From assembly GCA_023212725.1 (NCBI GenBank), contig JALBYF010000057.1, positions 54,368 through 118,367 on the forward strand: DNA of 64,000 nucleotides, in the 5' to 3' direction. Of this stretch, positions 19,488 through 29,120 are shown one piece after another. Origin of the DNA: Tranzscheliella williamsii. Taxonomy: Eukaryota > Basidiomycota > Ustilaginomycetes > Ustilaginales > Ustilaginaceae. The notes under the pieces are model-generated. The model did no database searches. It worked only from the letters and a program-made list of their open reading frames with translations, and was not told where the DNA came from. Positions within the stretch are counted from its first letter, which is position 1, and each line of letters opens with the position of its first letter. The translations under genes were made by a program, and so were the position numbers.

Positions 19488-20754
19488 TCAGAGCTCCGCC
19501 TCCATCTCGGACTCTCTTCCGGCCTCGGCACGCAGTCCCAGCGCGCCCAGTAGATTGTGCATAGTCATATCCGCCATCGCCCGGCGTGTCTCGATCGTCC
19601 CGCTGCCCACATGAGGCAGCACGGCCACCTTGTCCCGGCAGTCCTCCTGCAGAAGCGGATGCGAAGCCAGAATATCTGAGCGTGCGCAAGCAACACGCCA
19701 TCATGTCAGTATGTTGGCTTATACCGGTAAAGCCATCCGCCCCCTCGTGGACGACCGTGGCTCTTTCCGTCTACAGCGCCTGCGGCGGTACTCACTCGGC
19801 TCGTCTTCGATCACGTCCAGCCCGGCTCCAGCGATTCGGTCCGAACGGACGGCTTCGGCCAACGCCCCGGTGTCCACTACCCCTCCTCGTGAAGCATTGA
19901 CCAGATACGCTGTCTTTGTGTGAGCAATGTTGCGGAACGGAAAGAACCGCTTGCGGGTTAGTAAGCGTTCAGCCGGCCTTCCTGTTAGCAACTTACTTCA
20001 TGGATCCAAGGAACTTTTGGTTCACCAAATGCTTAGTGCTGGGATTCAAATCCACGAGGACAAAGATGAGGTCCGCCTCAGCGGCCATCCTGAGCGCGTC
20101 GGTTTGGTTGGTGACCTCGATCCCACCGGGAGGAAATCCGCCGCGTTTCAGCGAGCCAAAGTAGTCCTCCTCGATGTTGAATGGTCTCGGGCCTGAGGTC
20201 GTATACAGCAGTCGCGCTGGCTTGAACGGCACTAGCAGGTTGGCGAGCGCCTGGCTGATGTTTCCGAAGCCGAGGAAGCCGATGGTCTTGCCGCGGAGGC
20301 TGGGTCCTGAGAAGCACGTGGGTGTCCAGGGATTGTTGGGCCATTCGCCCTCGCGCACCACGCGCGTGGCGCGCGGCACCTGCCTCGTTACCATGAGCGC
20401 CAGCAGTAGGGCCAGCTCGGCGACGGCGTCGTCCAGCACACGCGGCGTGTTGCCCACCCGGATCCCGCGGCTCTTCACGAGCGCCAGGTCGATGTGGTCA
20501 TACCCGACGCTCATCGTGCTGATCACCTTGAGCGACGGCCCCGCCGCCGCCAACAGCTCCTCGTCCACCTTCTCCGACAGGCACAGCACGACACCGTCAA
20601 CGCCCCGAATATTGTCCAGTACCCATGCCCGCGACGGCGCCAGCTCGCCCTCCGAATCACTGCGCGCAATCACCTTCACTTTGCCTGCCGCTTCTGCCTC
20701 TTTCAACACCGTCGTGGGCATTGTACGGCAGACAAGCACCTTTGGAATCGTCAT
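19488..20754 (-). pseudogene. D-2-hydroxyacid dehydrogenase (glyoxylate/hydroxypyruvate reductase type), reading frame broken at intron 1
   Basis: NAD(P)H-dependent reductase of the D-2-hydroxyacid dehydrogenase family, likely acting on glyoxylate or hydroxypyruvate. Exon 1 (20754-19997) from MTIPKVLVCRTMP carries the substrate-site motif STMSVGYDHIDL and the Rossmann motif GKTIGFLGFGNISQALA. Exon 2 (19913-19796) has TAYLVNASRGGVVDT and AGAGLDVIEDEP. Exon 3 (19675-19488) has the catalytic-His motif VAVLPHVGSGTIETRRAMAD. Intron 2 is regular (donor GTGAGT, phase 1). At intron 1 the donor GTAAGT (19996-19991) leaves two bases of a codon, while every downstream AG with the conserved frame needs zero or one; one base is missing. 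The summed exons are 1064 nt, one short of a multiple of three. Either an assembly indel, a non-canonical splice, or a recent lesion; the rest looks fully functional, so the pseudogene label is provisional. Confidence 0.6.
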
Positions 20755-21151
20755 GCTGAGCGATAGCTCTCTAGCACAGTGCGTTTTCGAGCGAGGTAGA
20801 TTATACGAGCCAAGAAGCAAGGGCTAGGGTCGCCATTCGTGATGGATCAAATTGACCATTTCCACGCGCTGTTTGGCTGTTACCACGAAACAAGCCGAGC
20901 AGAAGCCTTTTATGGTTTGGTCCGCTTTAAGGTGCCATTTTCAGAGTTTTGAAAGATAATTTTGCGACACAATTCACAACTGAAATGTGTTTTCTTTCTC
21001 TCGCAACATTTTCTCCACATGATCTGATCTTAGTCGGGTGTGGAAACAGCGATGGCCCGGGCGCAGCAATAGATCTTGTCGCCTGAGCTGATCTCAGATG
21101 TTGCTGAGGTGGACTGGCTGCCATCACACAACCATCAATAGCGAACGAACA
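20755..21151. other. Divergent intergenic region, dehydrogenase / reductase
   Basis: About 400 bp, relatively AT-rich around 20930-21010. No ORF of note; presumed shared promoter region. Confidence 0.5.
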
Positions 21152-22204
21152 ATGTCTGGACCGCTAGTACTCATCACGGGGATCACCGGATTCGTTGCGG
21201 CGCATGTGCTGGACGCCGTGCTGGCGTCGCCCGCCAACTACCGGGTGCGGGGCACGCTGCGCTCGACAAGCAAGAGTGAGGCGCTGCTGGCCCGGCTCAG
21301 CGCGGCGGACCGCGCGAGAGTGGAGCTGGTCGAGGTGCAAAACATAGCGACGTCGGACCTGCTGGCGGCGGTACGAGGTGTCGAGATCATCCACCATGTC
21401 GCGTCGCCGTACCAACTCAACGTCCAAGATGCGGAGCGCGACCTGCTGATCCCGGCAGTAGAGGGCACACTGAATCTGCTCCGCTTCGCCAAGCACGAAC
21501 CGAGTGTGAAGAAGATCGTCATCACCTCGTCGTTCGCCGCCGTCACCAGCCTGCGCGAAGGTGGGCCGAACCGGCCCGGCTACACCTACACCGCCGAGCA
21601 CTGGAACCCAGCGACGTACGACGACGCGATCGCGGCGGGCGGCGCCGGTGCCTTCTCATACTCGGTCAGCAAAAAGCTGGCGGAGAAGGCAGCGTACGAC
21701 TATGTCGAAAATGAGAAGCCGCACTACCAGATCGCTTCGATCAACCCGCCTATGATCTATGGGCCCACGCTGCAACCGGGCGTCACACTGGCGAACCTCA
21801 ACACGTCAAGCAAGACCATCTATGGCCTGATCAACTCGGCGGATCAGATGCCGGAAGACCGTCTGCCGCTCTTCTGCCATGCCCGCGACGTCGGCGATGC
21901 GCACGTTGCAGCGTCCGAAAAGCCAGACGCTATGGGACAGCGCTATCTCTGCTGCGGCGGCAAGTTCACGTGGGCGCACGCCGTTCACTACCTCGCCGAG
22001 CAGTATCCCGACCTGCAGAGCCGACTGCCAAGCGGCTGGAAAGAGGCCTCTCAGCATCTTCCGGACCTCGACCAATTCGCTAGTCTCGACACCAAACCCG
22101 CCGAGACCACCCTGGGCCTCCGCTTCCGTGACTGGCAGACCACGCTGCAGCAGACCGTCGACAGTCTGCTCGAGCTCGAGAAGCAGCCCGACTGGAAACA
22201 ATGA
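21152..22204 (+). CDS. NAD(P)-dependent extended SDR reductase (GRE2 / dihydroflavonol reductase-like)
   Basis: Cytosolic carbonyl reductase of the extended short-chain dehydrogenase family. Relatives such as yeast Gre2 reduce methylglyoxal, isovaleraldehyde and assorted ketones. 350 aa from the ATG at 21152. The N-terminal Rossmann motif is LITGITGFVAAHVLDAVL, close to the family's TGxxGFxxxH. The catalytic Ser is in VITSSFAAV, and the catalytic Tyr and Lys are in YSVSKKLAEKAAYDYV. INPPMIYGP follows, the usual substrate-loop motif. The Arg in RGTLRS suggests NADPH preference. It is divergent from the hydroxyacid dehydrogenase gene. The natural substrate is unknown. Confidence 0.88.
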   Translation: MSGPLVLITGITGFVAAHVLDAVLASPANYRVRGTLRSTSKSEALLARLSAADRARVELVEVQNIATSDLLAAVRGVEIIHHVASPYQLNVQDAERDLLIPAVEGTLNLLRFAKHEPSVKKIVITSSFAAVTSLREGGPNRPGYTYTAEHWNPATYDDAIAAGGAGAFSYSVSKKLAEKAAYDYVENEKPHYQIASINPPMIYGPTLQPGVTLANLNTSSKTIYGLINSADQMPEDRLPLFCHARDVGDAHVAASEKPDAMGQRYLCCGGKFTWAHAVHYLAEQYPDLQSRLPSGWKEASQHLPDLDQFASLDTKPAETTLGLRFRDWQTTLQQTVDSLLELEKQPDWKQ

Positions 22205-22895
22205 CTGCAGCCCCAATTCCTGCTTCCCCGATCATCTCACCCGATCTAAATAGTGATCACGCAGTTCACATCGGCTGCTGCACATGTACCGGCCACTAGG
22301 CGCACAGTAGTTGCCATGCGCGAAGTTCTAGTGAGCCCCCTTTCGATTTGGAACCATCTGTGACTTGTGCCTGTGGCTTAAGTGCCTGGGCTTGTGCGGT
22401 GATGTGCTAGGCCGAAATCGATAGGAGTCGCGCATGGGGCGGCACACGGTCGCGATCGGAGCTCAGCCGCGGTGGATGTTGGACGCTGGACGCATGCTGA
22501 GGTGGGAACCAGGCAGTGCTATGCGCAGCTCGTTGCAGAATTCACCGACGCAGGGACATCATCAGGGCCGAAAGCGCCGGTTGGCAAGGCGGAGGTCAAA
22601 CAGTCGGAACGACCTTCCGGCGCAGTTTGCGTCACGCACCGATCCCACCGTAACCCAAATCCCAGAAAATCAAATCACGACCTGAACTGCAGAAGCAGCA
22701 ACGAGATGGATTTATTTCCATTTCGCGCTGTCGCCCACCATACACATACGCACTGATACCATACGGACGTGCAAACCAACATCAAGCGTGTTGTTGTCAA
22801 GCGCTGTGGGGTGAAAAGTGGTTCCAGAAGGTGTAATAATGTGAATTCGTCGTGCCTAGGCTGGCCGGCTTAGGGTGAGTACCTGCGATGCTATC

Positions 22896-22903
22896 TCCGC
22901 GGA
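22896..22903. promoter_or_regulatory. Candidate pleiotropic drug response element, TCCGCGGA
   Basis: A perfect palindromic match to the Saccharomyces PDRE bound by Pdr1/Pdr3, 755 bp before the start codon of a PDR-family pump. An octamer of this composition is expected about twice by chance in the window (another copy lies inside MIM1 at about 8506), so the site alone is weak evidence. Confidence 0.35.
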
Positions 22904-23285
22904 TCTTGGGGCGGGCTGTTGCTTGGCTGATCTTGGCGTAAGGCCTGAGCGAACGTTGCGTTGGGCGTGTATTATGAAAGACGAATCGTGCTTCTCTCGC
23001 CTGGTTCGCGCAGAAGTCATGCTAATGCGGAGTGTGACTGCTAAGCAGGCAACACTAGAAATTCGCCTTTCGTTGAACCTCTTTCCGATGCGCGAATCGG
23101 ATCTGTGCAGATGCCTGCGTCTCGCTAATCCGTTCATCCACCGAGTTTTCCTCAAAAAATTCCATCTTCTTCCGGGCTTCCGCTACCATGACGCGTCATT
23201 TACAATCTGATTGAATTGTGATTCACTTGAAAGATGAGTGAAAGAGCGTGAAGAAGGCAGTGTGCCGCTTTCAGACGGCGCAGCG

Positions 23286-23293
23286 TCCACGGA
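23286..23293 (-). promoter_or_regulatory. Candidate PDRE variant, TCCGTGGA on the minus strand
   Basis: Reads TCCACGGA on the plus strand, that is TCCGTGGA on the minus strand, the second form of the TCCGYGGA consensus. It lies 365 bp before the ABC transporter start and about 390 bp downstream of the first PDRE-like site. Confidence 0.35.
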
Positions 23294-23481
23294 GATGGGC
23301 CGCCAAGCAAGCTGGGGCCTTTCTCTTCCAAGTCGTTCGAACGCATTCGTCGTCGGTTTTCCTAGCCAGGCGCCGACACAGCGCCGACACCTCACTGAAA
23401 AGGCGCCGAGATCGGCCATCGTCCCCTCAGACATCTAATCAAGTCCGAGGCATGCATCGCCAAATACATCGCTACTCTACT

Positions 23482-23487
23482 TATATA
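23482..23487 (+). promoter_or_regulatory. TATA box of the ABC transporter gene
   Basis: TATATA within CTTATATAGTCC, about 170 bp upstream of the start codon and followed by a pyrimidine-rich stretch, as in strongly expressed fungal genes. Confidence 0.5.
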
Positions 23488-23657
23488 GTCCCTTCACGCT
23501 CTGACCTGGTGGTGCTAGTACTCCTTCTTCTTTACCCTCGTCCCCACTCCACCTTCCTCAGACACATCACACAACCCAGTCTTACTTTTGGTCGTTGGCG
23601 TCAACGCCTCCTTCTTCAGTTTGGTGTCACTGACCCACACTAGCGACCTGCTTCATC

Positions 23658-26600
23658 ATGGAGGCTCACGAAGCAACCTCGCAGCCCGCCCCGGCCCTTT
23701 CCTCGTATAGCGCCCCACAGAGCGAGGCCAAGAGCACAGGCCCTGCCACCACGAATGCGGACTCATCCGTAGCTGGCGGCAATGGTGCCTACACCTCATC
23801 CGACGCTTCCTCAACTCCCATGCAGCCCCTAGAACGCACGCTGACGAATAAGAGCGCTCGAGGAAGCGTGCCTATTGCATCGCTCGACCCTCAGGGCACC
23901 GCCGAACTGACCCGCAGGCTCACCGAGCACTCTCTTCGCACCCGTTCCCGAACCACAGACCAGGGCGAGAACGGCCTGGGGTTCGACCCTTTCGATCAGG
24001 ATGGCCATTTCCAACTCGAGAAATTCCTCCGGCTAGTGATTCAACGTAGTGAGGGCAAAGACCTCGAGAGGAGGCGCATGGGTCTTGTCTGGCAGGATCT
24101 TACCGTCACCGGCCTAGGCTCCGGCTACGCCATTGGCGACACTGTAGGCAACCTCCCGCTGAAGCCGTTCCAGGCGCTCAAGAACATTAGCACCATCCTT
24201 CATCCCCCGGTAAAGACCATCATCGATAGCTTCGAAGGCTGTGTCAAGCCAGGAGAGATGCTGCTCGTCCTCGGCCGCCCCGGCGCCGGTTGCACTAGCT
24301 TCCTCAAAACGATCGCCTCGTATCGTGACGGCTTCAAGGACATCAACGGTACTCTTCTCTACGAAGGAATGGACCACACCATCATTGATAAGCAGCTTCG
24401 AGGTGATGTCGTCTACTGCCCCGAAGATGATGTCCACTTCCCCACCCTGACCGTCTGGCAGACGCTGGCCTTTGCCGTCTCCACCCGCGCTCCGCAAGCC
24501 AAGCGCCGTCTGAATCTTCTGAACAGCGAAGACACCGAAACGCGAGACGGATATACCAAAACCCTCGTCGAGGTCTTCGCGACCATTCTCGGTCTCCGAC
24601 ACACCTACAACACCAAGGTCGGCAACGACTACGTTCGTGGTATCTCGGGAGGAGAGCGAAAGCGTGTCAGTGTCGCTGAAACCTTCGCCGCTCGAGCCAA
24701 GGTCGCCCTCTTTGATAACTCCTCCCGTGGTCTCGACTCCAGCACTGCCCTCGAGTTTGTCAAGTCGCTACGCATCTCGACAGACATTGCCGAAACTACC
24801 ACCATGGCTTCCATCTACCAGGCTGGCGAGGGTCTCACCCAGCTATTCGACAAGGTTCTCGTCATCAATGAAGGTAAACAGGTATACTTCGGTCCCACCT
24901 CCGAAGCAGTCGACTACTTCACCGAGATGGGCTATATTCCACATGATCGTCAGACTACAGCCGACTACCTTGTTGCCTGTACCGATGCTCACGGCCGAAA
25001 GCTCCGAGATGGCTACGAACACAAAGCGCCGCGTACGGCCGCAGAGATGGCACGCTACTGGCATGAGTCTCGCCAGGGCAAGAAGAACCACGAGGAAGTC
25101 GAAGCATATATCCAGCAGTTTAAAACCCACGTCGACGACCAGACCGTCAAGCACTACAAGCAGGTTGCCAGCGAGGAAAAGGCCAAGCACGTGCGTAAGG
25201 GCAGCTCCTACATCATTTCCTTGCCTATGCAGATCCGTCTCGCCATCAAGCGTCGAGCGCAGATCGTCTGGGGTGATATTGCCACCCAGCTTATCATCAC
25301 CTTGGCGAGCATCTTCCAAGCTCTCATCACTGGTTCCGTCTTCTACCAGATGCCTAAGGACACCTCTGGCTTTTTCTCCCGAGGCGGTGTTCTCTTCTTC
25401 GCCCTGCTGTACAACTCCTTCACCGCTCTTTCAGAAATCACCGCTGGCTATGCGCAACGTCCCATCGTCATTCGCCAGCGCAGATTCGCAATGATCCACC
25501 CCTCAGCTGATGCCATGGCCAACACCCTGCTCGACATGCCCATTCGTCTTTTCACGCTCACTTTCTTTGACATCTTGATCTACTTTATGACCGGACTGGC
25601 CTACTCGGCCGACCAGTTCTTCGTCTTCTTCGCATTTACCGCCATGATCAGCTTCACCATGGTCGCCTTCTTCCGATGCTTGGCCGCCGCTACTAAATCA
25701 GAGTCTCTGGCCACCATGATCGGTGGTTTGGCCGTCATCGATCTGGCGCTCTACGCAGGATACGTAATCCCTCGGCCCTCGATGGTGATCTGGTGGAAGT
25801 GGCTCTCATACTGCAACCCCGTTGCCTTCGCCTTTGAGGTGCTCCTCACCAACGAATTCCGCCGACTTGACGTTCCTTGCGCCAACTACATCCCTGCCGG
25901 TCCGGCCTATGCAAACGTTTCCCCAGACTACAAGGTCTGTCCTGTTGCTTCTGCCGTACCGGGCCAGGAGATAGTCCGCGGCTCCGACTACTTGTCTGCC
26001 TCTTACCAGTATACGTTTGCCCATACGGGCCGCAATGCCGGTATCGTCTTTGGCTTCTGGTTCTTCTTCCTCGCCGTTTACTTCTTGGCCTCCGAGTTCC
26101 AGACCGATCCTACTGCCTCTGGTGGTGTCATGGTGTTCAAGCGGGGAGCAGCTCCCAAGGAGGTCCTCGAAGCCGCCAAAGCTTCCGGTGACGTTGAGAC
26201 GGGCGATCCGGCTGCTCTGGACATTGCTGAAAAGGAAGATCAGGCCGGTTCGGACAAAGCAGCTGGCAAGATCGAGTCTTCCTCCTCCGTTTTCACCTGG
26301 AGAAATGTCAATTACGATGTCATGATCAAGGGGAACCCTCGGCGACTTCTCAGCGATGTCTCCGGTTTTGTCGCACCCGGAAAGATGACGGCTCTGATGG
26401 GCGAATCGGGCGCGGGTAAGACAACACTGCTCAACGTACTAGCCCAAAGAGCCGACACGGGTGTTGTCGAGGGCATCTTCAACGTCAACGGCGCTCCTCT
26501 TCCCAGATCATTCCAATCTTCCACTGGATACTGCCAGCAGCAAGATGTCCACCTGGCCTCGCAAAGCGTCCGAGAGGCTCTTCAATTTTCTGCCCTGTTG

Positions 26601-28421
26601 CGACAGCCGCGGGAGACATCCAAGGAAGAGAAGCTCGCCTATGTTGAGAACGTAATTCAGATGCTCGAGATGGATTCCTGGGCCGAAGCCATCGTTGGGG
26701 AAGTCGGATCTGGTCTTAATGTGGAACAGCGCAAGCGTCTCACCATTGGTGTCGAGCTGGCAGCCAAACCTAAGCTACTCCTCTTCCTCGATGAACCCAC
26801 TTCCGGCCTCGACGCCATGGCAGCCTGGTCTATTGTCCGATTCTTGCGCAAGCTTGCCGACGCTGGTCAGGCTATCCTTTGCACCATTCACCAGCCTTCA
26901 GGAGAGCTCTTCAACCAGTTTGACAGGCTACTGCTCCTGCAGAAGGGAGGTAAGACCGTCTATTTCGGAGACATTGGCGAGAATTCCGAGAAGCTGGTCA
27001 ACTACTTTGGAGAACGTTCTGGACAGATTTGCGGCAAGGACGACAATCCGGCCGAGTACATCCTTGACGTCATTGGCGCCGGAGCCACCGCTTCATCGGA
27101 CAAGGATTGGCATCAACTTTTCAGGGACTCGCAGCTCAACAAGGATATGCAGGAGAGTCTAGACAAGATCGAGACATCCGGTAACGAGCACGAAGTGACT
27201 GCCGAAGAAGCGACTATGGGCAACCGCGAATATGCAGAGCCTCTGTCGATGCAGGTGAATCTTGTCGTCAAGCGTGCCTTTACTCACTACTGGCGGTCGA
27301 CCACCTACATTTCGTCTAAGCTGATGCTGAACATCATTGCGGGTCTCTTTATTGGCTCCTCGTTCTGGGGTCAAGGCTCAAAAGAAACCACGGCCTCTCT
27401 TCAGAACAAGATTTTCGCCATTTTCATGGCACTCGTGCTTTCCACATCGCTTTCCCAGCAACTGCAGCCGGTATTTATCTCTTTCCGCGCGCTTTACGAG
27501 GTACGAGAACGGCCCTCCAAGATGTACTCTTGGTGGGTGGCCGTCTGGTCGGCCATCATTGTCGAGGTTCCATGGAACTTGCTCGGTGGTACGCTCTTCT
27601 GGGCCGCCTGGTACTGGATGGTCAAGTTCCCGACCGACTCCAGGACGGCTGCCACCGTCTGGGGATTCTACATGCTATTCCAGATCTACTACCAGACGTT
27701 CGCCGCCGCCATCGCTGCGATGTCGCCCAACCCGATGATCGCGTCGATTCTCTTCTCGACCTTTTTCTCCTTCGTTATCGTCTTTTGTGGTGTTGTTCAG
27801 CCTCCACCGCAGCTGCCCTACTTCTGGCGAGTGTGGATGTTCAAGCTGTCTCCCTTCACCTGGTTGATTGAGGGCATTCTGGGAGCAGTGCTGGACGGCC
27901 GGCCTGTTCGTTGCGCTGCCAACGAGTTCAACAGGCTTGTCCCGCCCCCTGGTCAAACCTGTGCTGCGTACCTGTCTAACTTTGTCACTACGCTCGACGG
28001 ACCCAACCTGGGAACCGGCTACTACCAGGACGGAGCGGACGGAAGCTGCGAGTACTGCATGTACCGGGTGGGCAACGACTACCTGACGACGATCACCATG
28101 GATGCCTCGAACCGGTTCCGCGATTTCGGAATCATCTGCGCCTACATTGTGTTCAACATCATGCTCTGCTTCGCTCTCTTCTACTTTTTCAGGATCTTCA
28201 AGCTCTCTGACTTTAAGAAGAGCGACGGCAAGACGAGCAAGAACGTTGCCGCGGCGGCGTCGGAAGCCGATGCAGGCGCCGAAAAAGCCCAGTCGGCCAT
28301 CAACTCGACGTCGGCTGCGGCCAAGGGACCCGGGCACGAGGGCACCGATCAGCCCCTCCCGGCGTCCAACCTTCTGGCCGGAGGGGAGGGCGGCTACCAG
28401 GGCACTGGTACCAAGGCTTAA
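23658..28421 (+). CDS. PDR-family full-size ABC (ABCG) multidrug transporter
   Basis: Plasma-membrane drug efflux pump of the Pdr5/Cdr1 type with reverse (NBD-TMD)x2 layout. 1587 aa from the ATG at 23658, one exon. NBD1 has the degenerate Walker A GRPGAGCTS (206-214, Cys212 in place of Lys), signature VRGISGGERKRVS and Walker B LFDNSSRGLDSS. NBD2 has a canonical Walker A GESGAGKTT (915-923), degenerate signature LNVEQRKRLTIG and Walker B LLFLDEPTSGLDAM. This asymmetry, with one hydrolytic and one degenerate ATP site, is the known fungal PDR pattern. Two six-helix membrane domains and Cys-containing extracellular loops (YYQDGADGSCEYCMYRVGN) are visible. Codons are uniformly C-ending, unlike many neighbours, suggesting high expression. 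Substrates are unknown; azoles and other lipophilic toxins are usual for the family. Confidence 0.96.
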   Translation: MEAHEATSQPAPALSSYSAPQSEAKSTGPATTNADSSVAGGNGAYTSSDASSTPMQPLERTLTNKSARGSVPIASLDPQGTAELTRRLTEHSLRTRSRTTDQGENGLGFDPFDQDGHFQLEKFLRLVIQRSEGKDLERRRMGLVWQDLTVTGLGSGYAIGDTVGNLPLKPFQALKNISTILHPPVKTIIDSFEGCVKPGEMLLVLGRPGAGCTSFLKTIASYRDGFKDINGTLLYEGMDHTIIDKQLRGDVVYCPEDDVHFPTLTVWQTLAFAVSTRAPQAKRRLNLLNSEDTETRDGYTKTLVEVFATILGLRHTYNTKVGNDYVRGISGGERKRVSVAETFAARAKVALFDNSSRGLDSSTALEFVKSLRISTDIAETTTMASIYQAGEGLTQLFDKVLVINEGKQVYFGPTSEAVDYFTEMGYIPHDRQTTADYLVACTDAHGRKLRDGYEHKAPRTAAEMARYWHESRQGKKNHEEVEAYIQQFKTHVDDQTVKHYKQVASEEKAKHVRKGSSYIISLPMQIRLAIKRRAQIVWGDIATQLIITLASIFQALITGSVFYQMPKDTSGFFSRGGVLFFALLYNSFTALSEITAGYAQRPIVIRQRRFAMIHPSADAMANTLLDMPIRLFTLTFFDILIYFMTGLAYSADQFFVFFAFTAMISFTMVAFFRCLAAATKSESLATMIGGLAVIDLALYAGYVIPRPSMVIWWKWLSYCNPVAFAFEVLLTNEFRRLDVPCANYIPAGPAYANVSPDYKVCPVASAVPGQEIVRGSDYLSASYQYTFAHTGRNAGIVFGFWFFFLAVYFLASEFQTDPTASGGVMVFKRGAAPKEVLEAAKASGDVETGDPAALDIAEKEDQAGSDKAAGKIESSSSVFTWRNVNYDVMIKGNPRRLLSDVSGFVAPGKMTALMGESGAGKTTLLNVLAQRADTGVVEGIFNVNGAPLPRSFQSSTGYCQQQDVHLASQSVREALQFSALLRQPRETSKEEKLAYVENVIQMLEMDSWAEAIVGEVGSGLNVEQRKRLTIGVELAAKPKLLLFLDEPTSGLDAMAAWSIVRFLRKLADAGQAILCTIHQPSGELFNQFDRLLLLQKGGKTVYFGDIGENSEKLVNYFGERSGQICGKDDNPAEYILDVIGAGATASSDKDWHQLFRDSQLNKDMQESLDKIETSGNEHEVTAEEATMGNREYAEPLSMQVNLVVKRAFTHYWRSTTYISSKLMLNIIAGLFIGSSFWGQGSKETTASLQNKIFAIFMALVLSTSLSQQLQPVFISFRALYEVRERPSKMYSWWVAVWSAIIVEVPWNLLGGTLFWAAWYWMVKFPTDSRTAATVWGFYMLFQIYYQTFAAAIAAMSPNPMIASILFSTFFSFVIVFCGVVQPPPQLPYFWRVWMFKLSPFTWLIEGILGAVLDGRPVRCAANEFNRLVPPPGQTCAAYLSNFVTTLDGPNLGTGYYQDGADGSCEYCMYRVGNDYLTTITMDASNRFRDFGIICAYIVFNIMLCFALFYFFRIFKLSDFKKSDGKTSKNVAAAASEADAGAEKAQSAINSTSAAAKGPGHEGTDQPLPASNLLAGGEGGYQGTGTKA

Positions 28422-29120
28422 CTCCTGGCATCACAGGGCTTCCAACGATAATCTCCCGACCATGACCCTTCCCAGTACGCCTCTCATTCGGTTTCACAGA
28501 ACATAGCTGCGCTTCATATACCCCCTCTCACACTGGACATGTTAATGTGATCCATTCACACCTATCTGCTGTCGGCCCTGGCCGTGCGTGAGATCTTTGC
28601 AGTACGGTGGCTGCGAGAGCGGGGGTGGAGCCTGTGCAAAGCTTGATTCGACCACCACCGTCGTTACACCTTAGTTGCTGAGATCGGCTACCATGACACC
28701 ATGTATGTTGAAAGCCAGAGTTACGAGACTGAGCAAAGCGTGTTCGAGATACGATAGAAGTGCACCCTTACAGTCACAGTTGTCATGCGAAAGAGGTTTA
28801 TAAAAGAGACGGAGCGTTGTTGGCAGCGCCTCAACTGAGAACAGCAATAGTAAAACAAGTATATATAGCCGCTTCACAGTGTCTCGGCCGAGAGCGGGCA
28901 GTAGACTGATTTCGAGGTTTTCAGATTTCGATTTGGTGGTGAAGCGGAGTTAAGGCCGCCAATGCCACGCTCAGTTCTTGCGATTTCACAATTCTCCACC
29001 ACCACCACCGCCACCACAGCTTATCGTGCATAGCCACCTTTTGGGTGCATCTGCGTCTGCGTCTCATCCCTGTAGTCAGCATCAAAAGCAGTCCAGTAGC
29101 AGTGTAAGCAGGTCTTCAAC
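28422..29120. other. Intergenic region between ABC transporter and NBP35
   Basis: About 700 bp holding the transporter's 3' UTR and the NBP35 promoter. A TATATATA-like tract at about 28859-28867 is a possible core promoter 255 bp upstream of the NBP35 start. A hydrophobic frame on the minus strand starts with GTG and uses rare codons; it is not called. Confidence 0.5.

Larger units (their letters stand above)
22205..23657. other. Upstream region of the PDR transporter gene
   Basis: About 1.45 kb with no credible gene. Its second half is the probable promoter of the ABC transporter: two PDRE-like octamers (22896-22903 and 23286-23293), a TATATA at 23482-23487 and a CT-rich leader before the start codon. 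Confidence 0.55.

Noticed and set aside
28671..28877. 68-codon hydrophobic frame resembling a signal peptide protein
   Set aside because: Begins with GTG at a TATATA tract and uses codons (TTA, CTA, ATA) avoided by genes here.
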